Positions 52,141-62,494 of a stretch of 64,000 nt of DNA are shown here, piece by piece. The translations under genes and the position numbers were made by a program. Under the pieces are notes generated by a model. That model had not been told where the DNA came from. It worked only from the letters and a program-made list of their open reading frames with translations, and made no database searches. The stretch lies in contig DYLK01000006.1 of the NCBI GenBank assembly GCA_020722065.1, positions 1 to 64,000 of the forward strand, read 5' to 3'. This DNA comes from Melioribacter roseus (GTDB taxonomy: Bacteria; Bacteroidota; Ignavibacteria; Ignavibacteriales; Melioribacteraceae). Numbering within the stretch: the stretch's first letter is position 1; each line of letters opens with the position of its first letter.

Positions 52141-54773
52141 TAATTCAATTCCTTTAGAAATGCTTTTAATTTAGTGATTTTTTCTTCCCATTCTGATTTT
52201 TTAACTTTTTCTTTTTCTACAACATCAGTTGGAGCATTTGCGACAAATTTTTCGTTCGACAACTTGCTATTTACACCTTTCAATCCACTTTCGAGACGTT
52301 GAATTTCTTTTTCAATTCTCTCTTTTTCTGCTTCAAGATTTACAATTCCTTCGAGCGGAATAAATATTTCAGCAGATTTTACAACAGCCGAAGCCGATTT
52401 TGGTGGTTTTTCAGCTGATTTTGAGATTGTAATATTTTCAACTCGAACAAGCGATTTTATATAATCAGCCACAGAATTTGAAATCGATTCGCTTTTGATA
52501 ACAATACTAATTTTTGTTGAAGGTGGAATATTTAGCTCGCCGCGAATATTCCGAATTGCAGTTACAATTTCTTGCAAAAACTTAACATCGTTTTCTGCTT
52601 GCAAATTCTGTTGATATTTCTCCGATTTTGGAAAATCCTGTGTAGAAATGCTTTCCTTTTCATTTCGTGTTTCAACCAAATGCCAAAGTTCTTCTGATAA
52701 AAACGGCATAAATGGATGAATTAGCTTCAGAATATCTTCGAACAAAGCAAGCGAACGAGTCAAAACCGCAGATTTTACCTCATCTTCAGAATTATAAAGA
52801 CGTTTTTTTACAATTTCAACGTACCAATCGCAGAAATCATTCCAAACAAAAGAATAGATAATTTTAGTTGCACCAGTAATATCAAATGAATCGAGAGCAG
52901 ATTCCAGATTTTCAATTGTTGATTTAAATCTTGAGTTTATCCATTCATCTGCAAAATCGGTGTGTTTATCTATTAGATTTTTATTTATCGAAATGTTCTC
53001 CGTGTTCATCAACAAAAATCTTCCAGCATTCCAAATCTTGTTTGCAAAATTTCTTCCTAATTCGCATTTATCTGTGCTGAAAAGAACATCTTGCCCAAGT
53101 GGAGCAATGTAAGTAATTGTAAAACGAAGAGCGTCGGCGCCAAATTCTTGAATAACATCAATCGGATCTGGGGAATTTCCGAGCGATTTGCTCATTTTCC
53201 TACCAAGCGAATCGCGAATTATGCTTGTAAAATAAACATCTTTGAATGGAATTTTCTGCTCCGCCGAAGTTCTTTCATCTCGAAAATGCATTCCCGCCAT
53301 AATCATTCTCGCAACCCAAAAAAAGATAATATCTGGACCAGTTACCAACAAATCTGTTGGATAATAATAAGCCAATTCTTCATCCGAAGTAAAAACATCT
53401 TGAGCCCAAAGCCAACTTGAAGCCCAAGTATCGAGAACATCTGTTTCCTGCACCCAATTTTCCAAATCTTTTGGCGGTTCAACTTCGCAATAAATTTCTT
53501 TTGTTTCCTTGTGATACCAAACTGGAATTCGATGTCCCCACCACAACTGTCGAGAAATACACCAATCTTTGATATTGCTGAGCCAGTGATTATAAGTTTT
53601 CACCCAATGATTTGGATGAAAATTGATTAATCCATCATTTACAACTTGCATTGCTGGTTTTGCGAGTTCGTCCATTTTCATAAACCACTGTTCAGATAAA
53701 TACGGCTCGATTGGTACTCCGCCACGCTCCGAAAAACCGACTTTGTGAGTGTAATCTTCAGTTTTTAGTAATATTTCCAATTCTTCTAATTTTTTTACAA
53801 CTTTCTTTTGGGCAACATTTCTATCTAAATTTTGAAATTCTTCAGGAACATTTTCATTTGTGCTTGCATCGGGATTGAAGATGTTTATAATATCAAGATT
53901 ATGTCGTTGATAAATTGCGTAATCGTTAACATCGTGTGCTGGAGTAATTTTCACTGCACCAGTTCCAAATTCCAAATCAACATATTCATCAGCAATAATT
54001 GGAATTAATCTATTTGTGATTGGAAGAATTGCGTTTTTGCCAATCAAATGTTTGTATCGTTCATCGTTTGGATTTACGGCAACGGCAGTATCACCAAGCA
54101 TTGTTTCTGGTCGAGTTGTGGCAACAACCAAAAACTCGTTACTATTTTCAATTGGATATTTGATATGCCAAAGATGTCCTTTTACTTCGCGGAAAATCAC
54201 TTCTTCGTCAGAAATTGCAGATTTTGACGCTGGGTCCCAATTTACCATTCTATAACCTTTGTAAATCAAACCTTCTTTGTAAAGGCGAACAAAAGCGTCA
54301 ATTACGCGTGGATAATAATGTTCATCCATCGTAAACCGTTTTCTATCCCAATCCAAACTAACGCCAAGTTTCCGCAATTGTTTGAAGATAATTCCGCCAT
54401 ATTTTTCAGTCCATTCCATACAATATTCAAGGAATTTTTCTCGCCCAATTTCGTATTTATCAATATTCATAGTTTTCAAATATTGAATAACTTTGGTTTC
54501 GGTTGCAATTGATGCGTGGTCAACTCCAGGGACCCAACAAGCATTAAATCCTTTCATACGTTTGTAGCGAATGTAAACATCTTGCAAAGTATTGTTTAAA
54601 ATGTGACCCAAATGCAACATTCCAGTAACGTTAGGTGGCGGAATTACAATTGTATAAGATTTTTTTTCAGAATCTATTTCAGAGTGAAATAATTTGTTTT
54701 CTTCCCAATATTTGTACCATTTATCTTCGATTAAAGAAGGTTCAAAAGTTTTACTAATTTCGTTCATAGCCAT
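52140..54773 (-). CDS. valS: Valyl-tRNA synthetase
   Basis: 877 aa from the ATG at 54773; the ATG two codons later or a TTG at 54788 are alternatives, with no ribosome site to decide. Class I signatures are the HIGH equivalent HLGH in PNVTGMLHLGHIL and GRKMSKSLGNSPDP. The editing (CP1) domain is intact, and the C-terminal coiled coil typical of ValRS (about 810-877) ends the protein. It charges tRNA-Val and leads the overlapping valS-era-EamA-acyP-ispF operon. Confidence 0.97.
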   Translation of the reverse strand: MAMNEISKTFEPSLIEDKWYKYWEENKLFHSEIDSEKKSYTIVIPPPNVTGMLHLGHILNNTLQDVYIRYKRMKGFNACWVPGVDHASIATETKVIQYLKTMNIDKYEIGREKFLEYCMEWTEKYGGIIFKQLRKLGVSLDWDRKRFTMDEHYYPRVIDAFVRLYKEGLIYKGYRMVNWDPASKSAISDEEVIFREVKGHLWHIKYPIENSNEFLVVATTRPETMLGDTAVAVNPNDERYKHLIGKNAILPITNRLIPIIADEYVDLEFGTGAVKITPAHDVNDYAIYQRHNLDIINIFNPDASTNENVPEEFQNLDRNVAQKKVVKKLEELEILLKTEDYTHKVGFSERGGVPIEPYLSEQWFMKMDELAKPAMQVVNDGLINFHPNHWVKTYNHWLSNIKDWCISRQLWWGHRIPVWYHKETKEIYCEVEPPKDLENWVQETDVLDTWASSWLWAQDVFTSDEELAYYYPTDLLVTGPDIIFFWVARMIMAGMHFRDERTSAEQKIPFKDVYFTSIIRDSLGRKMSKSLGNSPDPIDVIQEFGADALRFTITYIAPLGQDVLFSTDKCELGRNFANKIWNAGRFLLMNTENISINKNLIDKHTDFADEWINSRFKSTIENLESALDSFDITGATKIIYSFVWNDFCDWYVEIVKKRLYNSEDEVKSAVLTRSLALFEDILKLIHPFMPFLSEELWHLVETRNEKESISTQDFPKSEKYQQNLQAENDVKFLQEIVTAIRNIRGELNIPPSTKISIVIKSESISNSVADYIKSLVRVENITISKSAEKPPKSASAVVKSAEIFIPLEGIVNLEAEKERIEKEIQRLESGLKGVNSKLSNEKFVANAPTDVVEKEKVKKSEWEEKITKLKAFLKELN

Positions 54774-54860
54774 ATAAAATTCGTGCAAAAATGAAGAGCA
54801 AATATAAAGAAGTTTTAAGAAAGAAAGATGAACTACACTTTTAAGAAAGATGTGAACAAT

Positions 54861-54893
54861 AGAAAAACTCCACCTTGAAGGTGGAGTTTTTCT
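54861..54893 (-). terminator. Terminator after the OPT transporter gene
   Basis: AGAAAAACTCCACC (54861-54874), loop TTGAA, GGTGGAGTTTTTCT (54880-54893) form a perfect 14-base stem. On the - strand it follows the OPT stop codon by about 13 bases. Its core is identical to the hairpin at 1-29. Confidence 0.85.
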
Positions 54894-54906
54894 ATAAAAA
54901 GTTAAG

Positions 54907-56880
54907 CTATTCTTCTTTAGCTCGCATCGAATCCCAAATCATATAAAATACAATAACGATAAACATTACTAAAGCAACAGCTTCGCCGCCGTGCGATTCC
55001 GCCCATTCGTCTAATCTATAATTTAATCCTGCAGATTTCATAATTACACTTACAACGCCGAGTAATGCTCCGCCAGCAATAAATCCCGAAGCGATTAAAA
55101 TTCCTCTTTCACTTCTGGCTTTATTTAATTCTTCATTTTTACTTCTACTTCCAACAAAGTGAGCAATTAATCCACCAACTAAAATTGGAGTATTTAATTC
55201 AAGTGGTAAGTACATTCCCAATGAAAAAGCTAACGCAGGAACTTTTATTGAAGTAAGAATTAAAGCCATAAATGCACCTGCAATGTACATCATCCAAGGT
55301 GCTGGTTGATCACTCATTAATGGTTTAATAACTGCTGCCATTGCATTTGCTTGCGGTGCAGGAAGTTCATTTCCAACGAACCCGAAAGTGTTATTTAACA
55401 ACATAATAACCCAACCGACTGTTGCCGCAGAAACCACCATTCCCAAGAATTTCCATTTTTCTTGTTTTGCTGGAGTTGAACCAAGCCAATATCCAATTTT
55501 TAAGTCAGTGATAAAAGCTCCAGAAACTGATAAAGCCGTGCAAACAACTCCTCCGATAATTAAAGCGGCAATCATTCCAGGTGCCCCAGTTAAACCAACT
55601 GAAACTAAGATTAATGAAGAAAGAATTAGTGTCATCAAAGTCATTCCAGAAACGGGATTTGTTCCAACAATTGCAATTGCATTTGCTGCAACAGTTGTAA
55701 ATAGAAATGAAATAATCAATACAATTAATAATCCAACAAAAGCGTGGAAGATATTATTTACAACTCCAAATAAGAAGAAAATAAATATAATAGCCGCAAC
55801 TAACACAACTCCACCAAATATAATCTTCATCGAAATATCTTTTTGAGTACGTAATTCCTTTTCGCCTGTATGAATTTTCTTTCCAAACAATTCACTAATT
55901 CCAAGTGAAAATGCTTGTTTGATAATTGATGATGATTTGATAATCCCAATCAAACCAGCCATTGCAATTCCGCCAATACCAATATGACGAATATATGATG
56001 AAAATATTTTTTCAGCGGGCATATCTTTTATTAGCATTGTAACATTTGCCCCAATTGGAGTTGTAATATAATCCCCAAGAAATGCAAAAATCGGCATAAT
56101 TACAAACCACGAAACAAACGAACCAGCGGCAATTATTGCGGCATATTTCAATCCAACAATATAACCTAATCCCATAACTGCGGCACCAACATTGATTTTG
56201 AAAACCAATTTGAATTTATCGGCAATTTGTTCCCCAATTGGTAAAACACGAGTAGAAAAAACTTCGCTCCACCAACCGAATGATGCGATAATAAAATCGT
56301 ACAAACCACCAATAATTGCTGAAGTAACGAGAACTTTTGCTTGATTTCCGCCTTTTTCTCCAGCAACCAAAACTTCAGTAGTTGCAGTTGCTTCTGGGAA
56401 AGGGAATTTTCCGTGCATTTCGGCTACAAAATATTTTCTAAATGGAACGAGAAATAGAATCCCGATAAATCCACCAAGTGCAGACGCCATAAATATTTGG
56501 AAAAAAGTAACATCTAATTCCAAAATATAAAGTGCGGGAAGTGTAAAAATTGCACCAGCGACAACAGCTCCTGATGACGCTCCAATTGATTGAATAATAA
56601 TATTTTCACCAAGTGCATTACTTCTTTTGGTTAATGTTGAAAGTCCAACAGCCAAAATTGCGATTGGAATTGCGGCTTCGAATACTTGTCCGATTTTTAA
56701 GCCAAGATATGCAGCCGCTGCCGAAAAAAGCACTGCCATCAATAACCCTGTGATTACTGAATAAACAGTAACTTCGGGATAATTTTTCACTGGCGAAAGA
56801 ATTGGCTCATATCGTTCATTTTCTTTCAATTCTCGATAAGCATTTTCTGGTAAACCAATGCTTTTTTTGTTCATTTCCAT
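54907..56880 (-). CDS. OPT-family oligopeptide transporter
   Basis: 657 aa, about 15 membrane helices. The N-terminal ITGLLMAVLFSAAAAYLGLK and GQVFEAAIPIAILAVG are hallmarks of the OPT family, which imports small peptides or metal-chelator complexes with protons. The bacterial OPT group is implied; the substrate is inferred from the next gene upstream, an exported tripeptidyl-peptidase-like enzyme whose stop lies eight bases before this ATG. The ATG follows AGGAGAAATA. A terminator lies at 54861-54893. Confidence 0.92.
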   Translation of the reverse strand: MEMNKKSIGLPENAYRELKENERYEPILSPVKNYPEVTVYSVITGLLMAVLFSAAAAYLGLKIGQVFEAAIPIAILAVGLSTLTKRSNALGENIIIQSIGASSGAVVAGAIFTLPALYILELDVTFFQIFMASALGGFIGILFLVPFRKYFVAEMHGKFPFPEATATTEVLVAGEKGGNQAKVLVTSAIIGGLYDFIIASFGWWSEVFSTRVLPIGEQIADKFKLVFKINVGAAVMGLGYIVGLKYAAIIAAGSFVSWFVIMPIFAFLGDYITTPIGANVTMLIKDMPAEKIFSSYIRHIGIGGIAMAGLIGIIKSSSIIKQAFSLGISELFGKKIHTGEKELRTQKDISMKIIFGGVVLVAAIIFIFFLFGVVNNIFHAFVGLLIVLIISFLFTTVAANAIAIVGTNPVSGMTLMTLILSSLILVSVGLTGAPGMIAALIIGGVVCTALSVSGAFITDLKIGYWLGSTPAKQEKWKFLGMVVSAATVGWVIMLLNNTFGFVGNELPAPQANAMAAVIKPLMSDQPAPWMMYIAGAFMALILTSIKVPALAFSLGMYLPLELNTPILVGGLIAHFVGSRSKNEELNKARSERGILIASGFIAGGALLGVVSVIMKSAGLNYRLDEWAESHGGEAVALVMFIVIVFYMIWDSMRAKEE

Positions 56881-56888
56881 TATTTCTC

Positions 56889-59687
56889 CTAAAATTTGAA
56901 TTTAAGTGGAATTTCTAAAACTGTTTTTTCTTGTGATTTTAGCATAAATTTGCCAAAAAATTGTTCATCATTTTGAATTTCGGTAGAAGGTTTTTTTACT
57001 GCTAATTCAACTCTTTTTTGCATTGATGGATAAAGAGTAATTTGATTTCTCTTTGCAAAAGTTGGGTTTAAGTTTATTTTTTCATTCAAAAATGTTGATT
57101 CCGTAACAAAAACTTTAATTTTCCCTTCTTTTAAAGCAAAAGCTGGATTTAATTCAAGCACAAATTCTTCTGCTTCTTTGGAATTATTTGTAATTGCAAG
57201 TTCGGAATGTGCATACGAAAAACCAGCCGATTCAACACTTTCGCCTTCTTTATTATAAATATTTATTGGAAAATCTGTCAATTTATTGAAATCAGTTTTT
57301 TCAATTGTTAATGAAAATAATTTGCTTCCCATTTCTGGAGTTAATGTAAATGGAATTTTACCAATTTCACCAGCGTTAATTTCAAGAATATATGTTTTTT
57401 GATATCCTGAAATTTCACCTTCCATTGTATAATTTTTTGGTTTATTGAAGTTGTTTATTAATTCAATATAATTTTTGTTTTCTGTGATTTCAGTGTTTTC
57501 AACTCTATTTACGCCGTCAAATTGGATTGACAAATCGTAAGTAGATTCTCCTTCTGCTCTGAAAAATCCAAGAACGTCAACTTCGTAAACACCTGGATTC
57601 AAGTTGTAATAATATCCATTTACAGATGCCGATTCTCCATTTCCTCGAACGATTTCACTTGCAATTTGCTGTCCGTCTGGTTGGTGAATCAAAAACCAAA
57701 CAAATCCATATTGATTATCAACAGTATTCAGTTTTACATTCATTGAACTTGCGCCAGCTGGAACATTTACAAAATATCTTTTATGCATACTAATATCAAT
57801 TTTTTCATTTTTCCAAGAATGTTTATAACCATTTTCAGATGTAAATTCATAAGGAAGAATAACTGTTGCCATTAGCTCAAATTCTGGAAAGTTTGATTTA
57901 TCTGCTCTTGTGGCACTAATTGTTGCATTATAAATCCCTGGGTTTTGCATTTTAGATTTATCAAATCGAACATTCACCGTTCCATTTTGATTATTTCGCA
58001 AATGTAGATTTTTTTGAATTGGAATTAGCCATTCTGCATCACTTTTTATATTGTACATTCTATAAAATTTATCATTCTTTTGGAAATTATTTCTTGTGAT
58101 TGTAAATGAATAAGAATCTTTATCTGTAACATAATTTCCATTTCTGATATAAAGTGCTTGCGATTTTTCATCTGGCATTGTGCTAGCAAAAGCCGAAGTT
58201 GTGTATGTTTCGAATGATTTTATAACATCATTTTTCACCCAACTTTTTAGTAACTCACACGCATTTTTCACATTTATTAATCCAGCACCTTCATCAATTC
58301 TTTGATATCCATCAAGATGCACAGCACTTTGGCGAACAGCTTCAAAAAGCAGTGCCGATGGAATTTTAATATCTGGGAATTGTGATTTCATTGCACTGAG
58401 CAAAAGCGACATAACACCAGTTGAATAAGGAGAAGCCATACTTGTTCCCCACATAACATCGCGAGTCATAAAATTTGGAATTGTGGAAACTGAAGCCCCT
58501 GGCGAAACAACATCTGGTTTCATAACTTCGCCACCACGTGAACTGAAATATGTTAAAACATCACGTTCTTGGAAAGTGCCGTAAAGATTTTGTCCAACTT
58601 CTTCTGCCAAAACCGCACCGCTTGAAAAAATTTTGGGCGAAGCAGCTGGCAATCCCGTAGTTGAAACTCCTGGACCTTCATTTCCGTTTGAAGTACAAAT
58701 ATATAAATATGGATTTTCATCAACAATTTTGTTGATATATTTTTCCATTTCGGCTCTTCCTTCAATTTCAGAACCAACGCCAAAACTCATATTAATTATA
58801 CAAGGTTTTTCTTGTTCTTTCGAGATTTTATCAGCATAATCAAAACATTTTTTCATACTTTCTGTAACAGTTGAACCGCCAGCATAATTATTGTTTCCAA
58901 GTTTTAGTCCAATAACATTTGCCCCAGGAGCAACTCCATTCAAATCTTGTCCGCCAATTTTGTAACCAGCGGCAATTCCAGCACAATGTGTTCCGTGTCC
59001 ACCGTCATCAAAGAAGAATGATATTTTGCTTTCTTCGGGGAAAATATTCAAGGCAATTGTGAAATCTGATAATTTTTCCCCATCGCTAATTTTGAAAATA
59101 TCTTGAGCAATTTTATAATTTCGCATTGGTTTTTCGTCAGATAAATCGCCATTTCCGTTTACATCAATAAAAGTTACCCATTTCCCTTCAGATTCTTGAA
59201 ATACTACAAAGTAGAAATTATCTTCTTCAGATTTATTCTTATTCAAATCTTTTATTCCAGAAGATGAATTTTTCCAGAGTTTTTCTGATAAATTCCCGAT
59301 GAAATACTTTTCGTCAAAAGCTTTGATTGATAAATTTTTAGCTCCGAATACTTTGAATTTCATTTCTTCATTTTGAAAGAAATACTTGTCATTTTCTTCA
59401 TCAATTTCTGCTTCATAAAACTTCACATCTCCTTCCCCTGTAAAATCTTGAACATCAATCACTTTTGTTTCGCCCGTTGAAGTTAACGTCAATCCGTCAA
59501 TTCCCATATCAACGCCAGTATCAAAAATGAAAATAATTGTTCCTCTTCCATCAAATTCTGGATGTTCAGCCAAAAATTCTGCAACCCCTGTTGATTTTAT
59601 TGGAAGTAAAAGTTGTGTTGATTCTTGCGAAAAAATTGTACTTGTTGCAAAAATCAATGCAAATAAAACGTGCTTAAATTTTTTCAT
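56889..59687 (-). CDS. Exported S8 subtilisin-family protease, tripeptidyl-peptidase II-like
   Basis: 932 aa. A signal peptide ends near residue 20 (STIFS). The catalytic triad is D56 (FIFDTGVD), H231 (GGHGTHCAG) and S416 (GTSMASP), with oxyanion N336 (NGNEGPG). The 175-residue gap between D and H is far longer than in ordinary subtilisins. Together with GETKVIDVQDFTGEGDV after the Asp, it matches the tripeptidyl-peptidase II branch. Residues 480-932 are beta-sandwich domains as in that branch. No T9SS sorting domain is present, so it is probably periplasmic. The ATG follows AGAAAGG; the gene lies 12 bases after the membrane-protein gene and eight before OPT. Confidence 0.9.
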   Translation of the reverse strand: MKKFKHVLFALIFATSTIFSQESTQLLLPIKSTGVAEFLAEHPEFDGRGTIIFIFDTGVDMGIDGLTLTSTGETKVIDVQDFTGEGDVKFYEAEIDEENDKYFFQNEEMKFKVFGAKNLSIKAFDEKYFIGNLSEKLWKNSSSGIKDLNKNKSEEDNFYFVVFQESEGKWVTFIDVNGNGDLSDEKPMRNYKIAQDIFKISDGEKLSDFTIALNIFPEESKISFFFDDGGHGTHCAGIAAGYKIGGQDLNGVAPGANVIGLKLGNNNYAGGSTVTESMKKCFDYADKISKEQEKPCIINMSFGVGSEIEGRAEMEKYINKIVDENPYLYICTSNGNEGPGVSTTGLPAASPKIFSSGAVLAEEVGQNLYGTFQERDVLTYFSSRGGEVMKPDVVSPGASVSTIPNFMTRDVMWGTSMASPYSTGVMSLLLSAMKSQFPDIKIPSALLFEAVRQSAVHLDGYQRIDEGAGLINVKNACELLKSWVKNDVIKSFETYTTSAFASTMPDEKSQALYIRNGNYVTDKDSYSFTITRNNFQKNDKFYRMYNIKSDAEWLIPIQKNLHLRNNQNGTVNVRFDKSKMQNPGIYNATISATRADKSNFPEFELMATVILPYEFTSENGYKHSWKNEKIDISMHKRYFVNVPAGASSMNVKLNTVDNQYGFVWFLIHQPDGQQIASEIVRGNGESASVNGYYYNLNPGVYEVDVLGFFRAEGESTYDLSIQFDGVNRVENTEITENKNYIELINNFNKPKNYTMEGEISGYQKTYILEINAGEIGKIPFTLTPEMGSKLFSLTIEKTDFNKLTDFPINIYNKEGESVESAGFSYAHSELAITNNSKEAEEFVLELNPAFALKEGKIKVFVTESTFLNEKINLNPTFAKRNQITLYPSMQKRVELAVKKPSTEIQNDEQFFGKFMLKSQEKTVLEIPLKFKF

Positions 59688-59699
59688 AACTAACCTTTC

Positions 59700-60536
59700 T
59701 TAATTAATTGTTTTTTCTATTTTTTGTTTAGATTTTTCTTTATCTAATTTGTTGTAATCAAGCTCGGAACCAAACAAGCTATGTGGTATCATAAAAATTA
59801 TAAAAGTTACAATCGAGGCAAAAATTGCCCATTTTTGTGGAACTCGCGTTTTTCGGAAAGCAAATAGTGCAATCGCCCAAGCAATTCCAGCTATTAAAGT
59901 TTTGTTATCTGTTAAATCATATCCATAGGGAAAACCAGTCCAAAATTCACCAAAAGCATATTTTTGCATTATTGGTCCCATCACGAACCCGCCAAAGAAT
60001 ATAAAACCAACTGTCCAATAAGCAAGTTTTTTTACATTTCTTCCGTTATTAAAAAATTCCAATGCAGTTCTGTTGGAAAGTAACATTCCTAAAAACATTG
60101 CGAAAACGTGAATTATTAGCACAATTTCGGGAACTTCGCCTTTGAATCTGATAACTACATTTTGCCCCATTGGGATTTTTATTGTGGAATTTTCTGAAAT
60201 ATTTTCAATAAAATATTCTAATTTTCCCGCAGGTGGTTGTCCTGGAAGATTTGCAACGTATTTTCCATTTTTATATTTCATTGGGATTTTTATCCAATCG
60301 TCTTGAGTTTTAAACCTTTTCCAATTTAATACGAGTTGCAAATTTTTTTGTTTTGTGGAAATTTCAACTATTTCATCATTTGAGCCTGAATGACTTCTCT
60401 GTAATTTATATTCAATTTTTTCGTTTTTCGAATGAAATTCGCCTTTTAGCGGGTAAGTGGGACCTGTTGTCCGTTGGTAAATTGCCGAACCAATTGTAAT
60501 TAATAAGGAAATAATCCAAAGCAATATTGTTTTCAT
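59700..60536 (-). CDS. Membrane protein with extracytoplasmic beta domain and four TM helices
   Basis: 278 aa. An N-terminal hydrophobic segment (4-20; signal peptide or anchor) is followed by a polar beta-rich domain (25-130) and then four membrane helices. Notable motifs are IIHVFAMFLGMLLSNRTALE, MGPIMQKYAFGEFWTGFPYG and DLTDNKTLIAG. I cannot name a family with a known function. It is the first of three closely spaced genes with the TPPII-like protease and the OPT transporter, so a role in peptide use or in the envelope is inferred. ATG at 60536. Confidence 0.75.
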   Translation of the reverse strand: MKTILLWIISLLITIGSAIYQRTTGPTYPLKGEFHSKNEKIEYKLQRSHSGSNDEIVEISTKQKNLQLVLNWKRFKTQDDWIKIPMKYKNGKYVANLPGQPPAGKLEYFIENISENSTIKIPMGQNVVIRFKGEVPEIVLIIHVFAMFLGMLLSNRTALEFFNNGRNVKKLAYWTVGFIFFGGFVMGPIMQKYAFGEFWTGFPYGYDLTDNKTLIAGIAWAIALFAFRKTRVPQKWAIFASIVTFIIFMIPHSLFGSELDYNKLDKEKSKQKIEKTIN

Positions 60537-60595
60537 ATTAAGATACTTTCTAATTTGAGAATAGAAATATAAAGAAGAGAGATGAGTTGAAGAAA

Positions 60596-62494
60596 TTAGT
60601 TTTTGTTAGATTGTTTTTCTGGAAAAGTTAAAACGATAGTTGTTCCATTTTGAATTTTTGAATGTATTTCTAATTCACCACCTAACATTTTAGTAAGTTT
60701 GCTTGCCAAGGTTAGTCCCAAACCAGCACCTTCATGTCGGCGGCGATAGCCATCAATTTCTTGTTGTGAAAACGGACGAAGCACTTCTTCGAGCATTTCG
60801 GGACTAATTCCAACGCCAGTATCTATAATTTCAATTCTAAAATCCTTATTTACTGGATAAGTTTTGATAACTACTTTTCCCTTCTCAATATTGTATTTTA
60901 TTGCATTTTCAATCAAAGCAAATAGAATCTTTTTAAGATGAATTTCATCTGTTTCAATGAATTTATTTTCTTCATCAAGATGCAAATCAATTCGAATTGA
61001 GTTTTGCTCGGCTGTTTGCTTTAATTCATCAACAACATATTCAAGTATTTTATTTACGTTATAAAGATGAATTTCTGTTTGCATTTCACCAGAATCAATT
61101 TGGGAAACATCTACAATATTGTCAACAAGTCGCAAAAGTCGTTCAACACCTTCTTTTAAGTAGGAAACAAATTCACTCATTTCTGGTTTTGATAAATTTT
61201 TAATTTCGTCTTCAAGTAAATCGGAATAACCAACAATTGCGTTTAATGGAGTTCTAATTTCGTGCGACATATTAGCCAAAAAGGAGGATTTCATTTTATT
61301 CAATCTTTTTTCTTTTTCATAAGCCTCGTGTAATTTTCGCTCATTTTCAATTTGTTGAGTTATATCAAAAAAAGAAATAATCATTATTGTTGTATGGTCA
61401 AATTCGTTTTCAAAAACTGATAGTTTACATAAGTACTCTTTCAATGTTGGTTGATGTGTATATCGAAATTTGAATTTGTTAGTCTTTTCAGATTTTATAA
61501 AATCCAAAGATGTTAAAACAGTATCCCAAAAGTGATCATTTGTAACTTCATCAAAGTGCTTCCCAATAATTTCTTCGGGACTCACTAAAAATTCTTTATA
61601 AAAATTCTCATTTGCTCCATCATAAAAAAGTGTCCCATTTTCTTCTTTTAAGATAATAATTGGCTCGAAAATGTTGTTTATTATTTCTTCTTTTCTTTTA
61701 TTACTTTGATTAATAACCGCTTCTCGTTCAATTAAAGCTGTTACATTAGTTGCCGTTACTACAAAACTAAGTTCTGCTTTTTCGCTTTGATAAAGTGGAC
61801 GAAGAAATAATTCTAGGAAAGTTTTTTTATTTTCAAATGTTATTTCAATTATTTCACGAAATTCTTCTTGATAGTTTATTGCATTCACTATTAATTTTTT
61901 ATTTTCTTCTGAACAAATATTTCCCAAAATATCGACTAAACTTTGTTTGTATATCTGCGAAATATCTTTTCCCAAAATCTGTTCGAAAGATGAAGTTGAA
62001 TAGGTAATTCTTCCTTCAATATCTAAAGTGATTACTGGAATTTTTCCAAATTCTAAGGCATTATGTAAATTATTTATTCTTTTTTCGATTTGTTTCCGTT
62101 CGGCTAATGATGAAAAAGTAATAACAGAAAACTCATTATTTTGAATCAGAATTCGGTTAATTTCAACAAAATAAGGTATCACCATATTTTGCTTTTGGTT
62201 AAAAAAATAAAAATCTAAATGAAAACTCGCATATTTTTTATTTATCAAATTAGTTAAGATATCATTTAGATTCGGGTCAGAATTTGGTATTTCGAACTTT
62301 TGTTTTTCTATTAGTGAAAATGCTTCAATAAATGGTTTGTTTGCATATTCAATTAAAAATTCGCCATTTTTCTCTAAGATAAGAATTAGTGGATTCGTTT
62401 CAGGAAAAAAGTTCATTTCTCGAAATTCTGAAATTGAAGAATATTCTTGTGCAATATTTTTCATCTTTTTTAATGTGGAATATTTAGCGTTCAT
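60596..62494 (-). CDS. Cytosolic three-PAS sensor histidine kinase
   Basis: 632 aa from the ATG at 62494, which overlaps the preceding stop region by 11 bases; ATG at 62464 and TTG at 62512 are alternatives. Three PAS-type domains (about 30-130, 140-255 and 265-380) precede a HisKA dimerisation domain with phospho-acceptor H411 (FLANMSHEIRTPLNAI). A HATPase follows, with N box ALIENAIKYN, G1 DTGVGISPE and G2 GAGLGLTLASKL. There is no membrane segment and no receiver of its own, so it senses an internal signal and should phosphorylate receivers in trans, the nearest being the two receiver proteins upstream. Confidence 0.92.
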   Translation of the reverse strand: MNAKYSTLKKMKNIAQEYSSISEFREMNFFPETNPLILILEKNGEFLIEYANKPFIEAFSLIEKQKFEIPNSDPNLNDILTNLINKKYASFHLDFYFFNQKQNMVIPYFVEINRILIQNNEFSVITFSSLAERKQIEKRINNLHNALEFGKIPVITLDIEGRITYSTSSFEQILGKDISQIYKQSLVDILGNICSEENKKLIVNAINYQEEFREIIEITFENKKTFLELFLRPLYQSEKAELSFVVTATNVTALIEREAVINQSNKRKEEIINNIFEPIIILKEENGTLFYDGANENFYKEFLVSPEEIIGKHFDEVTNDHFWDTVLTSLDFIKSEKTNKFKFRYTHQPTLKEYLCKLSVFENEFDHTTIMIISFFDITQQIENERKLHEAYEKEKRLNKMKSSFLANMSHEIRTPLNAIVGYSDLLEDEIKNLSKPEMSEFVSYLKEGVERLLRLVDNIVDVSQIDSGEMQTEIHLYNVNKILEYVVDELKQTAEQNSIRIDLHLDEENKFIETDEIHLKKILFALIENAIKYNIEKGKVVIKTYPVNKDFRIEIIDTGVGISPEMLEEVLRPFSQQEIDGYRRRHEGAGLGLTLASKLTKMLGGELEIHSKIQNGTTIVLTFPEKQSNKN

